This document shows positions 10,347-20,514 of a stretch of 64,000 nt of DNA, piece after piece. The stretch comes from Phycisphaerae bacterium (GTDB lineage Bacteria > Planctomycetota > Phycisphaerae > SM23-33): NCBI GenBank assembly GCA_016782885.1, contig JADHXQ010000004.1, positions 29,848-93,847 of the forward strand, in the 5' to 3' direction. The translations under genes and the position numbers were made by a program. Position 1 is the first letter of the stretch; each line of letters starts with the position of its first letter. The notes under the pieces are model-generated. The model searched no databases. It worked only from the letters and a program-made list of their open reading frames with translations, and was not told the DNA's origin.

Positions 10347-10359
10347 GGGTCGCGTTCCT

Positions 10360-11406
10360 TTACGGCTTCATCGCGTGGTCGGACGGTTTAACGCCCTTTT
10401 TGAACTTGTTGAAGCCGAACGGAAGCGGTTTGTACTCGCCCACGATATCCACGTTCGATTTGGCGGGGATCTGCTTCTCCATACCGACGCACCAGTACGC
10501 CGCGTTGACCAGCATGCGCCGCAGGCCTTCGTTCGCCACGTCGCGCCCGTCGCCCATTGTTGTCATGAACACGCGCCCGACCTGCCCCTTGACGCCTTTG
10601 TAAGTTTTCGTCCACGCCATCGACATCATCGGATTGTTCTTTTTCCCCTCAGCCGGTTTGTCGGTGGGCTTCATACCGTCGATCACCTGGCCTTTGAACA
10701 GAACGGTGCTGCCTTCGGGCATCGGCATGGGAGAAACGTAAACGTCGGTAGGCCCCCAGATATCGGTGCAGCCCTGGACTATCGGATGATCCTTGGCTTC
10801 GGGAACCAGGACGCCGCGCGTGGACTGCCGACCGTGCCGACCGTGATGACCCATCCACGTCTGACCGAGAATGCGCCGACCGAAGCCGCCTTTCCAGATT
10901 TTGCCCTTCCAGCAGAACCGTTCGTAGGTCTTGCTGCTCTTGAGCCAAAACGCCACCAGCCCCGCCCGCATACCGATCACCGGCTTGCCCGCGTCAATAT
11001 ACTCAGCCGCATATTTCATCTGCTCGTCGGGCAGATCGCGAAAACGCGTTGCGATTATCATCAGATCCGCCGTCTTCAGCGCTTCAAGCCCGGGAATGTT
11101 CTTCTGGTTGTTCGGATCGATCACGCCGTCGGTGATCGAGAACAGCACCGTACACTTGAACCCGTGCCGCTTTGCCAGAATCTTGCCCAATTGCGGAAGA
11201 CACTCTTCGGAACGATATTCCTCATCACCGGAAACCAGGACGATATGCTTACCGCCCCCGACGCCGTTGGCGCCTTCGTAGACCACCCACTCCTTGCCGT
11301 CAGGAGCGTCAGCCTTCGCCCCGGCTGCGCGATCGTTAATCACAAACGCAAAACAAACCATAACCACCGACGCCGCCAACACAATTATCGATGCACTTTT
11401 CAACAT
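10360..11406 (-). CDS. ThuA-domain exported protein
   Basis: A 348-residue protein with an N-terminal hydrophobic export signal, followed by a ThuA-like class I glutamine-amidotransferase fold: KHIVLVSGDEEYRS at the start, LMIIATRFRDLPDEQM and GKPVIGMRAG in the middle. ThuA proteins accompany sugar catabolism genes in planctomycetes, and their chemistry is mostly unproven. The start is preceded by AAGGAAAAAATAGT. It lies one base after the stop of the acetylesterase gene and 13 bases before the GH36-like gene, so all three are probably one transcript. Confidence 0.8.
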   Translation of the reverse strand: MLKSASIIVLAASVVMVCFAFVINDRAAGAKADAPDGKEWVVYEGANGVGGGKHIVLVSGDEEYRSEECLPQLGKILAKRHGFKCTVLFSITDGVIDPNNQKNIPGLEALKTADLMIIATRFRDLPDEQMKYAAEYIDAGKPVIGMRAGLVAFWLKSSKTYERFCWKGKIWKGGFGRRILGQTWMGHHGRHGRQSTRGVLVPEAKDHPIVQGCTDIWGPTDVYVSPMPMPEGSTVLFKGQVIDGMKPTDKPAEGKKNNPMMSMAWTKTYKGVKGQVGRVFMTTMGDGRDVANEGLRRMLVNAAYWCVGMEKQIPAKSNVDIVGEYKPLPFGFNKFKKGVKPSDHAMKP

Positions 11407-11407
11407 A

Positions 11408-12544
11408 CTATTTTTTCCTTTTAATGTTATTTCCGCCGGCTGTTTTCATCGGCGGCTGGTCGCCCCGGCGCTTCTGCGCCGCTTCGTAGACTGGATCCTT
11501 ATTTGCCGCGTTGCCCTCTTCAAACAACTTCCCGTACTTCTTCAACGCCGCCTGCACTTTTTCATCCGTCGCGTGATTGGTCGTCTTCGCCAGCATCGGT
11601 TTCATCAGTTCAGCCGACCAATACCCGACATCGAGATAGGCCCTCCCGTTATGCCGCCAATGGGTCCCGTCGCCCGAAGCGTTATAAACCGAATACGCCT
11701 TGTCGCCTTTCAAATTGATCCTGGACTTGGTGAGAATCGCCGCCGCCTGCCTGTCGCCGGATTTCCTGTTGACGCGATCGACGGCATTCTTGAACGCCGA
11801 ACCCGGCGCACGGCTCGAAAGGCTCTCAACTGCAATGAAGGGAAGTTCGGGCAGTCCGAACATTGCCCGGATATCCACGATGAAATCGGCCAGGTTATCT
11901 TCGTATTCTTTGGCGTACTTTCCGCCGTCGGCATTACCGTGAACCCAGACAACGCCCATGATCTGGTATCCGCGCTTCGGATCGTAGCCCTCAATCAGTT
12001 TCGGCAGGTTGTCCAAAGCCTTCTTCATCTTGTAGAACGCTGCCTGAAAACCGGCCCGGCGCCCTTTCAACGGACCTTGTCGCCCATTACGCCTGGCCGC
12101 ACTAGGAGATGTCCAGTGCGTCGCCAGCGGAGTGCCTCCGGCGATGCTCTTGATCAGCAGAACCTCATCATCGTAGTGATCGCCCATGGCGTGGCCGAAC
12201 CCCAACTCCGGGCCGAAATAGTCAAACTGTCCAAACCCCGGCTCCAGACGGACGTTCCTCATCTGGTTGGATATCCCGTTTCCGTTGGCCCCGGTGATCC
12301 ACACATCGCTGCGGATTTTCATCAGTGAAGGCGGATACTTCTCGGGCAAGTCTTTGGTCAACTTCTCATCCAGGACCTTGACATTGCCCCGCCCGTTCAT
12401 ATTCGACTGCCCAAGCAGCAGAAAGACCCTGACGGGCCCTTTCCTGGCGCCGGCCTTGGGGGCAGGCGTTTGAGTCTTCGCTCCGGCCAGTGAGACACCG
12501 ATCGCTAATAAACAAACGGACAGCAGAACTCTTCGCACAACCAT
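11408..12544 (-). CDS. SASA-type carbohydrate acetylesterase (SGNH fold)
   Basis: A secreted protein with signal sequence MVVRRVLLSVCLLAIG. GQSNMNGRG is block I of the SASA/sialate O-acetylesterase family, with the serine of GQSN as nucleophile. GVVWVHGNAD near the middle is the equivalent of block III, and GTHWRHNG near the end supplies the candidate catalytic histidine. The family removes acetyl groups from sugars; xylan and pectin are alternatives to sialic acid. I chose the ATG at 12544 because AGGAG lies seven bases upstream. An in-frame ATG at 12574 would add ten non-signal residues without a ribosome-binding site. First gene of the three-gene minus-strand operon. Confidence 0.8.
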   Translation of the reverse strand: MVVRRVLLSVCLLAIGVSLAGAKTQTPAPKAGARKGPVRVFLLLGQSNMNGRGNVKVLDEKLTKDLPEKYPPSLMKIRSDVWITGANGNGISNQMRNVRLEPGFGQFDYFGPELGFGHAMGDHYDDEVLLIKSIAGGTPLATHWTSPSAARRNGRQGPLKGRRAGFQAAFYKMKKALDNLPKLIEGYDPKRGYQIMGVVWVHGNADGGKYAKEYEDNLADFIVDIRAMFGLPELPFIAVESLSSRAPGSAFKNAVDRVNRKSGDRQAAAILTKSRINLKGDKAYSVYNASGDGTHWRHNGRAYLDVGYWSAELMKPMLAKTTNHATDEKVQAALKKYGKLFEEGNAANKDPVYEAAQKRRGDQPPMKTAGGNNIKRKK

Positions 12545-12695
12545 TTCGATCTCCTTCGATCCGGCAAGCCGCATGATATCGTCATAGACGCCCGCAACAC
12601 CAGTTTATTACCGAGACTTCCGCCACCTGCAGGGTATTATACTGACGACCGCATCGCCGAGTCGGAATCTCGTTAGACTCAAAAGGAGCGTTATA

Positions 12696-15359
12696 ATGAC
12701 CAGGATTGCACTGCTGGTGTGGACGGGACTTCTGTTGAGCGTAGAGGCCGCTCATGGGGCCGGAGAGCTTACCTTCGCCTGCCGGGCGGACAATGACCTG
12801 TATCGCGCGGTGACCGCGGGCGGGACGAAGTGCGCTCGTTTCGACGAAGTAGCCAAAGCTGTCGAAGCCGCGCCGGCCGGCTCGGGCGTGCTGATCCTGG
12901 CTGGGGGGTATCCGAAGAAAACCACTGTCGTCGGCAAGGACGTTTTCACGAAGGCCGCCGCCAAGCGCCTGAGGCTGCTGGTCGAATATCCCGGCGCACT
13001 GCCCGGTCTGAAAGTGGGTAAACCCATCAGCACGCACGTTCAGCGTGTGGTGATCAACTCGGATTTCTTCGGCAGCGATCTCAAGAAGCTGCGTATTGTT
13101 TCAGTCAACGGGCTGCACTATGTGCCCCTCGCCGCCGCCAGGTCGCATCTGGTCGCGGCGCGGGTGGCGGGGTTCGATCGTGCCGTCTACGGCCTGCCCG
13201 CGAAAACCGCACCGATTCTCTTCGAGATGCCCGGGCGCAACGTGATGGTCGCCACTACCGGTCTGAGCCGCTTCGTCACCGGCCGCTACTCGCCGCAGGC
13301 GGCCTGGCACGACATCTGGAGCGTCATCCTGAAATGGCTCAGCGGCGGAGCTAATGATAAAACCCCCGCCCTGCGTTGGACGCCGACCGTCCAGGCGACC
13401 TACGCGCGGGACGAGCCCCTGCCAGCAAATTACGAGTTGCAGGCGATCCGGCGCGGTATCGAGTGGTACAAGAAGGCGAAGATGATCGTCCATCCGTCGT
13501 TCGAGAAGAAAGTTGCTACTATACAGAGGATCGCCAACGTGCCCGCCGACACCCCAACCGGAGACGGTTCGCTGGGCTGCCTGGAGGCCGTGATCTCGGT
13601 GATTCACCAGGATGGAACGCAATCGATAAGTTCGGTCAGGCGGGGCGACTGCGTCTGCGAATCGGCGATGGCCCATGCGTTTGGAGGCAAAGTGCTCGAG
13701 AGCAAGGCCCACGCCGATACGGCCCGCAACCTGCTGGACTACTGGATGTTCAAGTCCGACGCCCGCAAGAAGGAGCGAGGCGACCCGAAGCACGGCGCCT
13801 ACGGCCTGATCGCCTGGGGCGTCACCACGCCGGCGTGGTACAAAGCCAACTACGGCGACGACAACGCCCGCGTCATGCTCAGCGCGCTGGCCGCGGCGGC
13901 GTTGAACGCCGACGACCGGTGGGACGAGGCGATTATGATGTGCCTGCTGGCGAACCTCCGCACGACGGGCCGATTCGGTTTTCGGGGCGGTCGAATCGAC
14001 ATCGGTGCCCTGAGCGGGGGATGGCGGCGGTACTTCAACGCCCGGTCTGTGAACTACGCGCCCCACTACGAGAGCTACCTCTGGGCGTGCTACCTGTGGG
14101 CGTACGAGCAGACGGGCTGCAAACTGTTTCTCGATCGAGCCGAGACAGCGCTTAAGATGACGATGGCGCAGCACACCGACGGTTGGAGGTGGACCAACGG
14201 GCTGGCGCAGGAAAGGGCGCGAATCATCCTTCCGCTGGCATGGCTGGTGCGAGTCAAGGACACCTCCGCCAACCGCGCAATGCTGCGAAAGGCCGTCGAC
14301 GGGCTGCTCGCCCTGCAGGACAAGTGCGGCGCCATCCGCGAGGAACTCGGACGCCCGGGCAAGGGCGCCTACCCCCCGCCGCGGAGCAACAGGGCCTACG
14401 GCACGAGCGAGGCCTCGCTGATCGCCGCCAACGGCGACCCGGTGTCCGACCTGCTATACACGACGAACTTCGCGTTTCTCGGCTTGCACGAAGCGGCCGG
14501 AGCCACCGGCGACAAGGATATAATCGCAGCCGAAGACAAACTCGCCGAGTTCCTCTGCCGCATACAGGTCAAGAGCAAGACCCAGCCGGCGGTCGATGGC
14601 GGGTGGTTCCGCGCGTTCGACTTCGGTCGATGGGAGCACTGGGGCAGCAACGCCGACCACGGATGGGGCGCCTGGTGCATCGAAAGCGGATGGACGCAGG
14701 GGTGGATCACATCGGTTCTGGCGATGCGGCGGATGAAAACCTCGCTGTGGGACCTGACCCGCAACAGCAGGATCGAGCGCCACCACGAACGCCTGCGCAA
14801 GGTGATGATGCCCGACGAGGCGATGAAACCCCCGGAGGTCCAGGCGGCGGCGCAGGCGAAGAAAATCAGCCACGCCGCCGTCGGCAAGGGCGTCAAACTG
14901 ACCGCCCTGCCCAGCCCTCATTACTTCGGCCTGGGCTCAAAATCGCTGACCGACGGGAGAGTCAGCGGCCCGGACCACACATCGGGCCTGTGGCTCGGTT
15001 TCCACGGAGACAACCTGGAGGCCGTGGTCGACCTGGGCGCCTCGCAGCCGATCCGCCAACTCGCCGCACGGTTCCTGCAGTCGATCTCCGTGGGCGTCTA
15101 CCCGCCGAGGAAGGTCGTCTTCGAGATTTCGACAGACGGCAAGACGTTCGCTCAAGCCGCGTCGGTCTCCCTGGAGGACGTCGAGAAGGCCCGCGGCAAG
15201 AAGGTCCATACAGTCACGGCGCCGGCGATGAAGGCGACCGGCCGATTCGTACGCGTCCGCGCCGAGAACGTAAAGATCATTCCCAGGTTGCACCCGGCGC
15301 GCGGGAGGAAGGCGTGGTTGTTCGTCGATGAGATTCTAATCAATCCCACGACACCCTAG
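12696..15359 (+). CDS. Secreted toroid-fold protein with C-terminal discoidin domain
   Basis: An 887-residue exported protein of unknown activity. After the signal peptide, residues roughly 60-220 look like a glutamine-amidotransferase-like alpha/beta domain (GVLILAGGY, FDRAVYGLPA). Residues about 240-700 are helical and rich in W, Y and H, resembling an (alpha/alpha)6 glycosidase toroid. The last 130 residues match an F5/8 type C (discoidin) domain, ending with GRFVRVRAEN and LFVDEI. Such a mix suggests a glycan-binding hydrolase or lyase, but I see no diagnostic catalytic motif. AAAAGGAGCG gives a good ribosome-binding site. Confidence 0.6.
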   Translation: MTRIALLVWTGLLLSVEAAHGAGELTFACRADNDLYRAVTAGGTKCARFDEVAKAVEAAPAGSGVLILAGGYPKKTTVVGKDVFTKAAAKRLRLLVEYPGALPGLKVGKPISTHVQRVVINSDFFGSDLKKLRIVSVNGLHYVPLAAARSHLVAARVAGFDRAVYGLPAKTAPILFEMPGRNVMVATTGLSRFVTGRYSPQAAWHDIWSVILKWLSGGANDKTPALRWTPTVQATYARDEPLPANYELQAIRRGIEWYKKAKMIVHPSFEKKVATIQRIANVPADTPTGDGSLGCLEAVISVIHQDGTQSISSVRRGDCVCESAMAHAFGGKVLESKAHADTARNLLDYWMFKSDARKKERGDPKHGAYGLIAWGVTTPAWYKANYGDDNARVMLSALAAAALNADDRWDEAIMMCLLANLRTTGRFGFRGGRIDIGALSGGWRRYFNARSVNYAPHYESYLWACYLWAYEQTGCKLFLDRAETALKMTMAQHTDGWRWTNGLAQERARIILPLAWLVRVKDTSANRAMLRKAVDGLLALQDKCGAIREELGRPGKGAYPPPRSNRAYGTSEASLIAANGDPVSDLLYTTNFAFLGLHEAAGATGDKDIIAAEDKLAEFLCRIQVKSKTQPAVDGGWFRAFDFGRWEHWGSNADHGWGAWCIESGWTQGWITSVLAMRRMKTSLWDLTRNSRIERHHERLRKVMMPDEAMKPPEVQAAAQAKKISHAAVGKGVKLTALPSPHYFGLGSKSLTDGRVSGPDHTSGLWLGFHGDNLEAVVDLGASQPIRQLAARFLQSISVGVYPPRKVVFEISTDGKTFAQAASVSLEDVEKARGKKVHTVTAPAMKATGRFVRVRAENVKIIPRLHPARGRKAWLFVDEILINPTTP

Positions 15360-15467
15360 CCCCGCGACGAGAATCGCCCCTGTCGCTGCGCGGGTAAGTT
15401 GTGGGTTGAAAGGAAACTCGGTAGAATAATCGGACAGGCCCGCGAGTTACTCATATTGGAGATATTG

Positions 15468-16952
15468 ATGGATACCAGACGAACGTTTCTGAGAAACAGT
15501 TGCCTGGCCGCCGCCGCACTCCAGGCACCGTCGATTCTTACCGCCGCGACCGCCACGCGCGACCGCCCTAACATACTGTTCATCATGACCGACCAGCAGT
15601 TCGGCGACGCCATGAGTTGTCGCATGGGGAACAAATGGCTCAGCACGCCGGCGATGGATTCTCTTGCCGCAAACGGCACGCTCTTCGCCAACGCATACAG
15701 CCCCAACCCGCTCTGCATGCCCGCGAGGAACTCGATCTTCACCGGGCGATACCCACACGAAACGGGCGTAACCAAAAACGCACGCACGAAGATCGACACC
15801 GAAGAGTTCCTGAACATGGGCAACTACTTCCGCCGCGCCGGCTACGAGACAGCCTACTTTGGAAAATGGCATCTCTGCTTCAACCAGAAGGACAAGAACG
15901 CACACGGTTTCCAGACCGCCCAGTGCCTGCACGGTAACGGTCACGACGGCGAGGTCGGCGACTTGTCGGCGAAATATCTCGCCGGCAAGCAAGGCGTGCA
16001 GGGCAAGCCATTCCTGGCGGTGGTCAGTCTCAGCAACCCGCACGACATCTGCCAATTCAGCCGCTTCCAGAAACTCCCCAGCGGCCCGGTCGGCAAGACC
16101 CCGCCGCCGGACAAGTGCCCCCCGATCCCCGCCAACCTCGCGGCGCCGATCAACGAAACCGACACCATGACAACGCTTCGCAAGGGCTACCAGGGTCCGG
16201 GAAGCTTGTTCCCCGTTGGCGATTTTACCGAAGGCCAGTGGCGCCAGTTGCGATGGGGTTACTATCGCCTGATCGAGAAAGTCGACGCCGAGATCGCCAA
16301 GGTGCTGGTCGCCCTCGGCAAGTCCGGCCACGAAGAGAATACCGTCGTCATCTTCACCAGCGACCATGGCGATTGCGCGGGCGCACATCGCTTCAACCAG
16401 AAAACGGTTTTCTACGACGAGTCCGCCCGCGTTCCGCTGATCGTCTGCCGCAAGGGCGCCACGAAGAAACGCCGGTTCGACAAGCTCGTGAACACTGGAA
16501 TCGACATCCTCCCGACGATGCTCGATTTTGCCGGCATCGCAATACCGAAGAAACTCCCCGGTCGCAGCGTCCGCCCGATCGTCGCCGGCAAGACCCCCGC
16601 CAGCTGGCGCGACCACGTGGTGATCCAGAACCACTTGAGTCAGACGGTGGTCGTAGACGGCATCCGCGCGATCGCCCAGGGCAGAATGGTGCGGACCGAG
16701 CGGTACAAATACTGCGTGTACGATCACGGTACACAGCGCGAGTCGCTGGTCGACATGACCAACGATCCACTGGAAACCAAGAACCTGGCGACCGACCCAT
16801 CGCACAAGAAGACCATCCAAATCCACCGCAACATCCTGCTGGCGTTCGCGGACAAACACAAAGACCTCCTGGCCAAACAGATGCTCGCAGACGGCATGCC
16901 CGCAATACCCTTCAAAGCCGGCAAGCCCAACAAAAAGAAGCGAAAGAAATGA
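15468..16952 (+). CDS. Tat-exported sulfatase with CxPAR signature
   Basis: A 494-residue sulfatase. The ATG at 15468 begins a Tat signal (MDTRRTFLRN) and has TTGGAG upstream. An earlier in-frame ATG at 15399 would place 23 unrelated residues before the Tat signal. The signature is C-M-P-A-R with Cys83. Alanine instead of serine or threonine at the fourth position is a known variant of the cysteine-type site. FTSDHGD and GKWHLC are the other active-site pieces. Its stop codon overlaps the start of the next gene (ATGA), so it is translationally coupled to a methyltransferase-like/PQQ protein. Confidence 0.9.
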   Translation: MDTRRTFLRNSCLAAAALQAPSILTAATATRDRPNILFIMTDQQFGDAMSCRMGNKWLSTPAMDSLAANGTLFANAYSPNPLCMPARNSIFTGRYPHETGVTKNARTKIDTEEFLNMGNYFRRAGYETAYFGKWHLCFNQKDKNAHGFQTAQCLHGNGHDGEVGDLSAKYLAGKQGVQGKPFLAVVSLSNPHDICQFSRFQKLPSGPVGKTPPPDKCPPIPANLAAPINETDTMTTLRKGYQGPGSLFPVGDFTEGQWRQLRWGYYRLIEKVDAEIAKVLVALGKSGHEENTVVIFTSDHGDCAGAHRFNQKTVFYDESARVPLIVCRKGATKKRRFDKLVNTGIDILPTMLDFAGIAIPKKLPGRSVRPIVAGKTPASWRDHVVIQNHLSQTVVVDGIRAIAQGRMVRTERYKYCVYDHGTQRESLVDMTNDPLETKNLATDPSHKKTIQIHRNILLAFADKHKDLLAKQMLADGMPAIPFKAGKPNKKKRKK

Positions 16953-19900
16953 ATATGAACAAGCAAGTAATTATCGCACTGACCCTGATCCTGACATTCG
17001 CCGCTACGGGATATGCCGCCGAGGCGCCCAAAAGCGATCGCGTCAAGGGCGGGCTGATCGTCCACGTGGGCGCCACTGACGGGAAAGGCACGATCTCGCT
17101 TGCAGGCGACAACTTCGTGGTCCAGGGCCTGTCGACCAAACCCGAAGCCGTCGCGGCCGCTCGGGAACACCTGAAATCCACCGGGAAGTGCGGCAAGGTT
17201 TCAATCGACCTGTTCGATGGCGAGCATCTGCCCTACGTTGACGAACTGGTGAACCTGATAGTGATCCGTGAAGCCGGAAAACTCACGCGCGACGAGATCG
17301 AACGCGTGTTGGTACCTGGCGGACATGCAGTGTTCGCGGTCGAGAACGGAAAAAGCTTCAGCAAACCGCATCCCAAGGCGATCGATGATTGGACGCACTA
17401 TCTGCACGACCCGGCCGGAACGTCGGTCTCGCAGGATACGCTGGCCGGGCATCCGCGAGGCATGCGGTGGACCGGCGGACCGTATTGGGCGCGAAGCCAC
17501 GAACACACGAACAGTCTCAACGCCATGGTCTCGGCGGCTGGTCGGATGTTCTACGTTATGGACGAGGGCCCGACCGACTCGATCCAACTCCCCGCCAAAA
17601 CCTTCCTCACCGCACGCGACGCGTTCAACGGCGTGGTGCTCTGGAAACGCCCATTGAAAAACTGGTTCAACGCCCTGTTCCCTCTCAAGAGCGGTCCCGG
17701 CTGGCTGCCCAGACGCCTGGTCGCCGTCGGACAGCGAGTGTACATCGCACCCGGCGTCGGGCAGGACATGCTGTGTCTCGATGCGGCCACGGGCAAAGTC
17801 ATCCGCACATACCCCGACACGCCCAGCACCTTCGAACTGATCGTCTCCGGCGGGGTCATTTTCGCCGCGGTCGATCCCAAAGGCAAAGTCGTCGACTACC
17901 AGCAGGAAAACGCAAACTGCTGGGCCGAACGCGGCCGGGCCAGCAAGCGATGGGGCTGGACCCCCGAAAACGGCTCGCGCGTGATCAAGGCGATCCAGGC
18001 TGAAAGCGGAAAGGTCCTTTGGAAGCATGAGGGCCCCGTGGCGCCGATGACACTCTCGACCAACGATAAAATGGTATGCTTCTACGACGGATCAGCCGTA
18101 ATCGCCCTCGACAAGACCACCGGAAAGAAACTCTGGCAGGCCGACGTCGCCAAAACCAAGCTGATCGGCACGGGCTACAGCGGTCCGCGACTGGTCATCT
18201 GCAAAGACCGCATTCTGCTGTCGCCGATGGGGAGCATGTTCGCGATCTCGATCAAAGACGGCAAGGTGCTCTGGTCGGTCAAGGGCAAACCGCGATCGGG
18301 GCACTACAGCCTCGAAGACTTCTTCGTCCTGGGCGACAAAATCTGGGTGCTCGGACGTCGCAACAACGGAGTCTACACCACCTACAACCTCGCCGACGGT
18401 AAGCAGCTCGATGTGTACTCAAATCCGATCAAATCGTTCTATATCCACCAACGATGCTATCCGGGGCGGGCGACTGTCAAGTACCAACTCCCCCCGGTCA
18501 TGGGGATGACGGTCTACGATATGGAAAAGGACACGTGGGTTAACAATCACTGGGTGCGCGGGGTCTGCGTTTACGGCGTGATGCCCGCAAACGGTCTGGT
18601 CTACGCCGGTCCGCACGCATGCGCCTGCTATTACCAGTCAAAGCTCAACGGTTTCAACGCACTGTCGCCCGTGGCGCAGGCGCCCAAGGCCCCACCGGTC
18701 GATAAAAGGCTCACAAAGGGACCGGCGCTGGGCAAGTGCAAGGATGCGGCGAAATCCCCGGCCTCATGGCCCGTATTCCGACACGATAACACTCGCAGCG
18801 GATACGCGAAAACCGACGTCCCGGCCGATCTCGGTCAGGCATGGGGCAAGAAGTTCGGCACGAAGCTCAGCCAGCCGGTCGTCGCCGGGGGGAAACTTCT
18901 CGTTAGCGCAGTCGACACCCACACCGTTTGCGCGCTGGATGCCAAAACGGGTAAGGAGAGCTGGCATTTTGTGGCCGGCGGGCGCGTTGATTCGCCCCCG
19001 ACTATCCACGCCGGCATGGCGATCTTCGGCTGCGCCGACGGAAACGTATACGCACTGCGCCTCGCCGACGGGAAACTCGCCTGGCGTTTCCAGGCCGCCC
19101 CGAACGACCGCAAGCTGATCGCATACGGACAGGCCGAATCGGTCTGGCCGCTCTCGGGCAGCGTTCTGATCCAGAGCGATTCAGCCGGTAAGGCCCGCCT
19201 CTATTGCGTCGCCGGACGGTCGATGTTCCTCGATGGCGGGCTGCGAATGCTGATGCTCAAGCCCCTCACCGGCGAGCTTATCTCCGAGAATGTTATGGAC
19301 GGTAAGGTTCCCGGGACGGACAAGGGCCTCCAGGACCTCATGATGGGCAAGCACATGCCCGTCACGTCGCCCGACATCCTCTCCAGCGACGGGCGCCACG
19401 TCTACATGAAGTCGCAGACATTCACCATGGACGCCAAGCGGGTGCGCGTTCGCCCGCAGCGCCCCGACACCCAATACGACCAGGAAGTGCATCTGTTCTC
19501 GCCGATCACGTTCCTGGACAAGTCATGGCACCAGCGGACGTACTGGATCTACGGACGCGCCGCCGGGGAGGGATGGGCCGAATTCCAATACCCTCCCAAG
19601 CGCGTCCCATGCGGCCGCATAATGTGCATTGACGAAAAGAACGCATACTCATACGCACGCGACCTCGAATTGGTTTGCAACACTTCCGTCAGCGAATACC
19701 GCCTCTACAGCGCCGCCAAGATACCCGCTCGCAAGGTCGGTGAGCCCCGGCTCGAAGGAACCTGGATAAAGGGCAAGACCCCCACCGCCAAGGGCGACCA
19801 ACTGGCCGGTAACACCGTCGACTGGAAGAAACTCGCACAGCAACCCAAGAACAAGCTCAGCGCCCTGGACTACAACTGGATCAACGACGAGCCGGACGTA

Positions 19901-20206
19901 ATGGCCAAGGCGATGGTCCTGGCCAACGACCGCCTCTTCATCGCCGGTCCGCGCGACGTAGCCGACGAGAAGGCCCTCTGGGGCCGCTCGAACGACAAGA
20001 TCTTCCAGACAAAAATGCAGGAGCAGGCCGACTGGCTCAAAGGCGCCCACGGCGGAGTAATGCAGGTCTACAACAAGAAGACAGGCAAGAAGCTCAAAGA
20101 ATACAAGCTGGACGCCCTGCCGAGTTTCGATGGCCTGATCGCCGCCGAGGGCAGGCTTTACATGATAACCGACACCGGCTCGATCATCTGCTTCAAGGGC
20201 AAATAG
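16949..20206 (+). CDS. Secreted methyltransferase-like domain fused to PQQ-type beta-propeller (copy 1)
   Basis: A 1085-residue protein. After the signal peptide, residues 34-130 follow the class I methyltransferase order: a motif I-like strand GGLIVHVGATDG, then VVQGLSTKPEAVAAAREHL, then LPYVDELVNLIVI and EIERVLVPGG. The motif I glycines are degenerate and the domain is exported, so SAM binding is doubtful. The remainder consists of PQQ/BamB-like repeats (for example ALDAKTGKESWHF). A conserved cysteine block near residues 510-570 reads RCY, VCVYG and CACYY. The start overlaps the preceding sulfatase stop; Met3 at 16955 is an equal alternative. The copy at 25641 has the same architecture. 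Function unknown. Confidence 0.8.
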   Translation: MNMNKQVIIALTLILTFAATGYAAEAPKSDRVKGGLIVHVGATDGKGTISLAGDNFVVQGLSTKPEAVAAAREHLKSTGKCGKVSIDLFDGEHLPYVDELVNLIVIREAGKLTRDEIERVLVPGGHAVFAVENGKSFSKPHPKAIDDWTHYLHDPAGTSVSQDTLAGHPRGMRWTGGPYWARSHEHTNSLNAMVSAAGRMFYVMDEGPTDSIQLPAKTFLTARDAFNGVVLWKRPLKNWFNALFPLKSGPGWLPRRLVAVGQRVYIAPGVGQDMLCLDAATGKVIRTYPDTPSTFELIVSGGVIFAAVDPKGKVVDYQQENANCWAERGRASKRWGWTPENGSRVIKAIQAESGKVLWKHEGPVAPMTLSTNDKMVCFYDGSAVIALDKTTGKKLWQADVAKTKLIGTGYSGPRLVICKDRILLSPMGSMFAISIKDGKVLWSVKGKPRSGHYSLEDFFVLGDKIWVLGRRNNGVYTTYNLADGKQLDVYSNPIKSFYIHQRCYPGRATVKYQLPPVMGMTVYDMEKDTWVNNHWVRGVCVYGVMPANGLVYAGPHACACYYQSKLNGFNALSPVAQAPKAPPVDKRLTKGPALGKCKDAAKSPASWPVFRHDNTRSGYAKTDVPADLGQAWGKKFGTKLSQPVVAGGKLLVSAVDTHTVCALDAKTGKESWHFVAGGRVDSPPTIHAGMAIFGCADGNVYALRLADGKLAWRFQAAPNDRKLIAYGQAESVWPLSGSVLIQSDSAGKARLYCVAGRSMFLDGGLRMLMLKPLTGELISENVMDGKVPGTDKGLQDLMMGKHMPVTSPDILSSDGRHVYMKSQTFTMDAKRVRVRPQRPDTQYDQEVHLFSPITFLDKSWHQRTYWIYGRAAGEGWAEFQYPPKRVPCGRIMCIDEKNAYSYARDLELVCNTSVSEYRLYSAAKIPARKVGEPRLEGTWIKGKTPTAKGDQLAGNTVDWKKLAQQPKNKLSALDYNWINDEPDVMAKAMVLANDRLFIAGPRDVADEKALWGRSNDKIFQTKMQEQADWLKGAHGGVMQVYNKKTGKKLKEYKLDALPSFDGLIAAEGRLYMITDTGSIICFKGK

Positions 20207-20514
20207 GCATGGCAATTGGCAATTGGTTTTTGGCAGTTGGCGACGGCTTTTCTACCACGGAATACACGGAAAGCACGGAAATGGTAACGGCTACGGCTCG
20301 GACACAAAGGTAGGCAACCCCGCGACAGCGGAATAAGCAATTTGGATGCGGCAAGCTCTTGCCGCTTTCATATGTCGCGAAGCGACGGTTCTGCCTTTTG
20401 CCGTTCTGTGACGATGAAGACGCCCCTGAGACGAAGAAGCCAACGGCGAAGACGCTTGCCACGGATGACATCTTTTCGCCGTCCTCTGAGTCTCTGCGGC
20501 TCTGTGTGGGATTA
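20207..20514. other. Non-coding gap with short hairpins and repeat-like motifs
   Basis: No credible gene lies between the converging genes. Just after the first stop is a doubled motif (GGCAATTGGCAATTGG at about 20213), then a reiterated CACGGAAT/CACGGAAA stretch near 20256-20280. A hairpin GCGGCAAG/CTTGCCGC at 20348-20365 is followed by TTT and may end transcription. A second hairpin GTCGC-GAA-GCGAC sits at 20372-20384. The right end (CTGAGTCTCTGCGGCTCTG) looks repetitive. Confidence 0.4.

Noticed and set aside
16115..20206. A single 1363-residue protein joining sulfatase and propeller sequence
   Set aside because: The first 278 residues are an out-of-frame reading of the sulfatase. The signal peptide at 16949 marks the real start.
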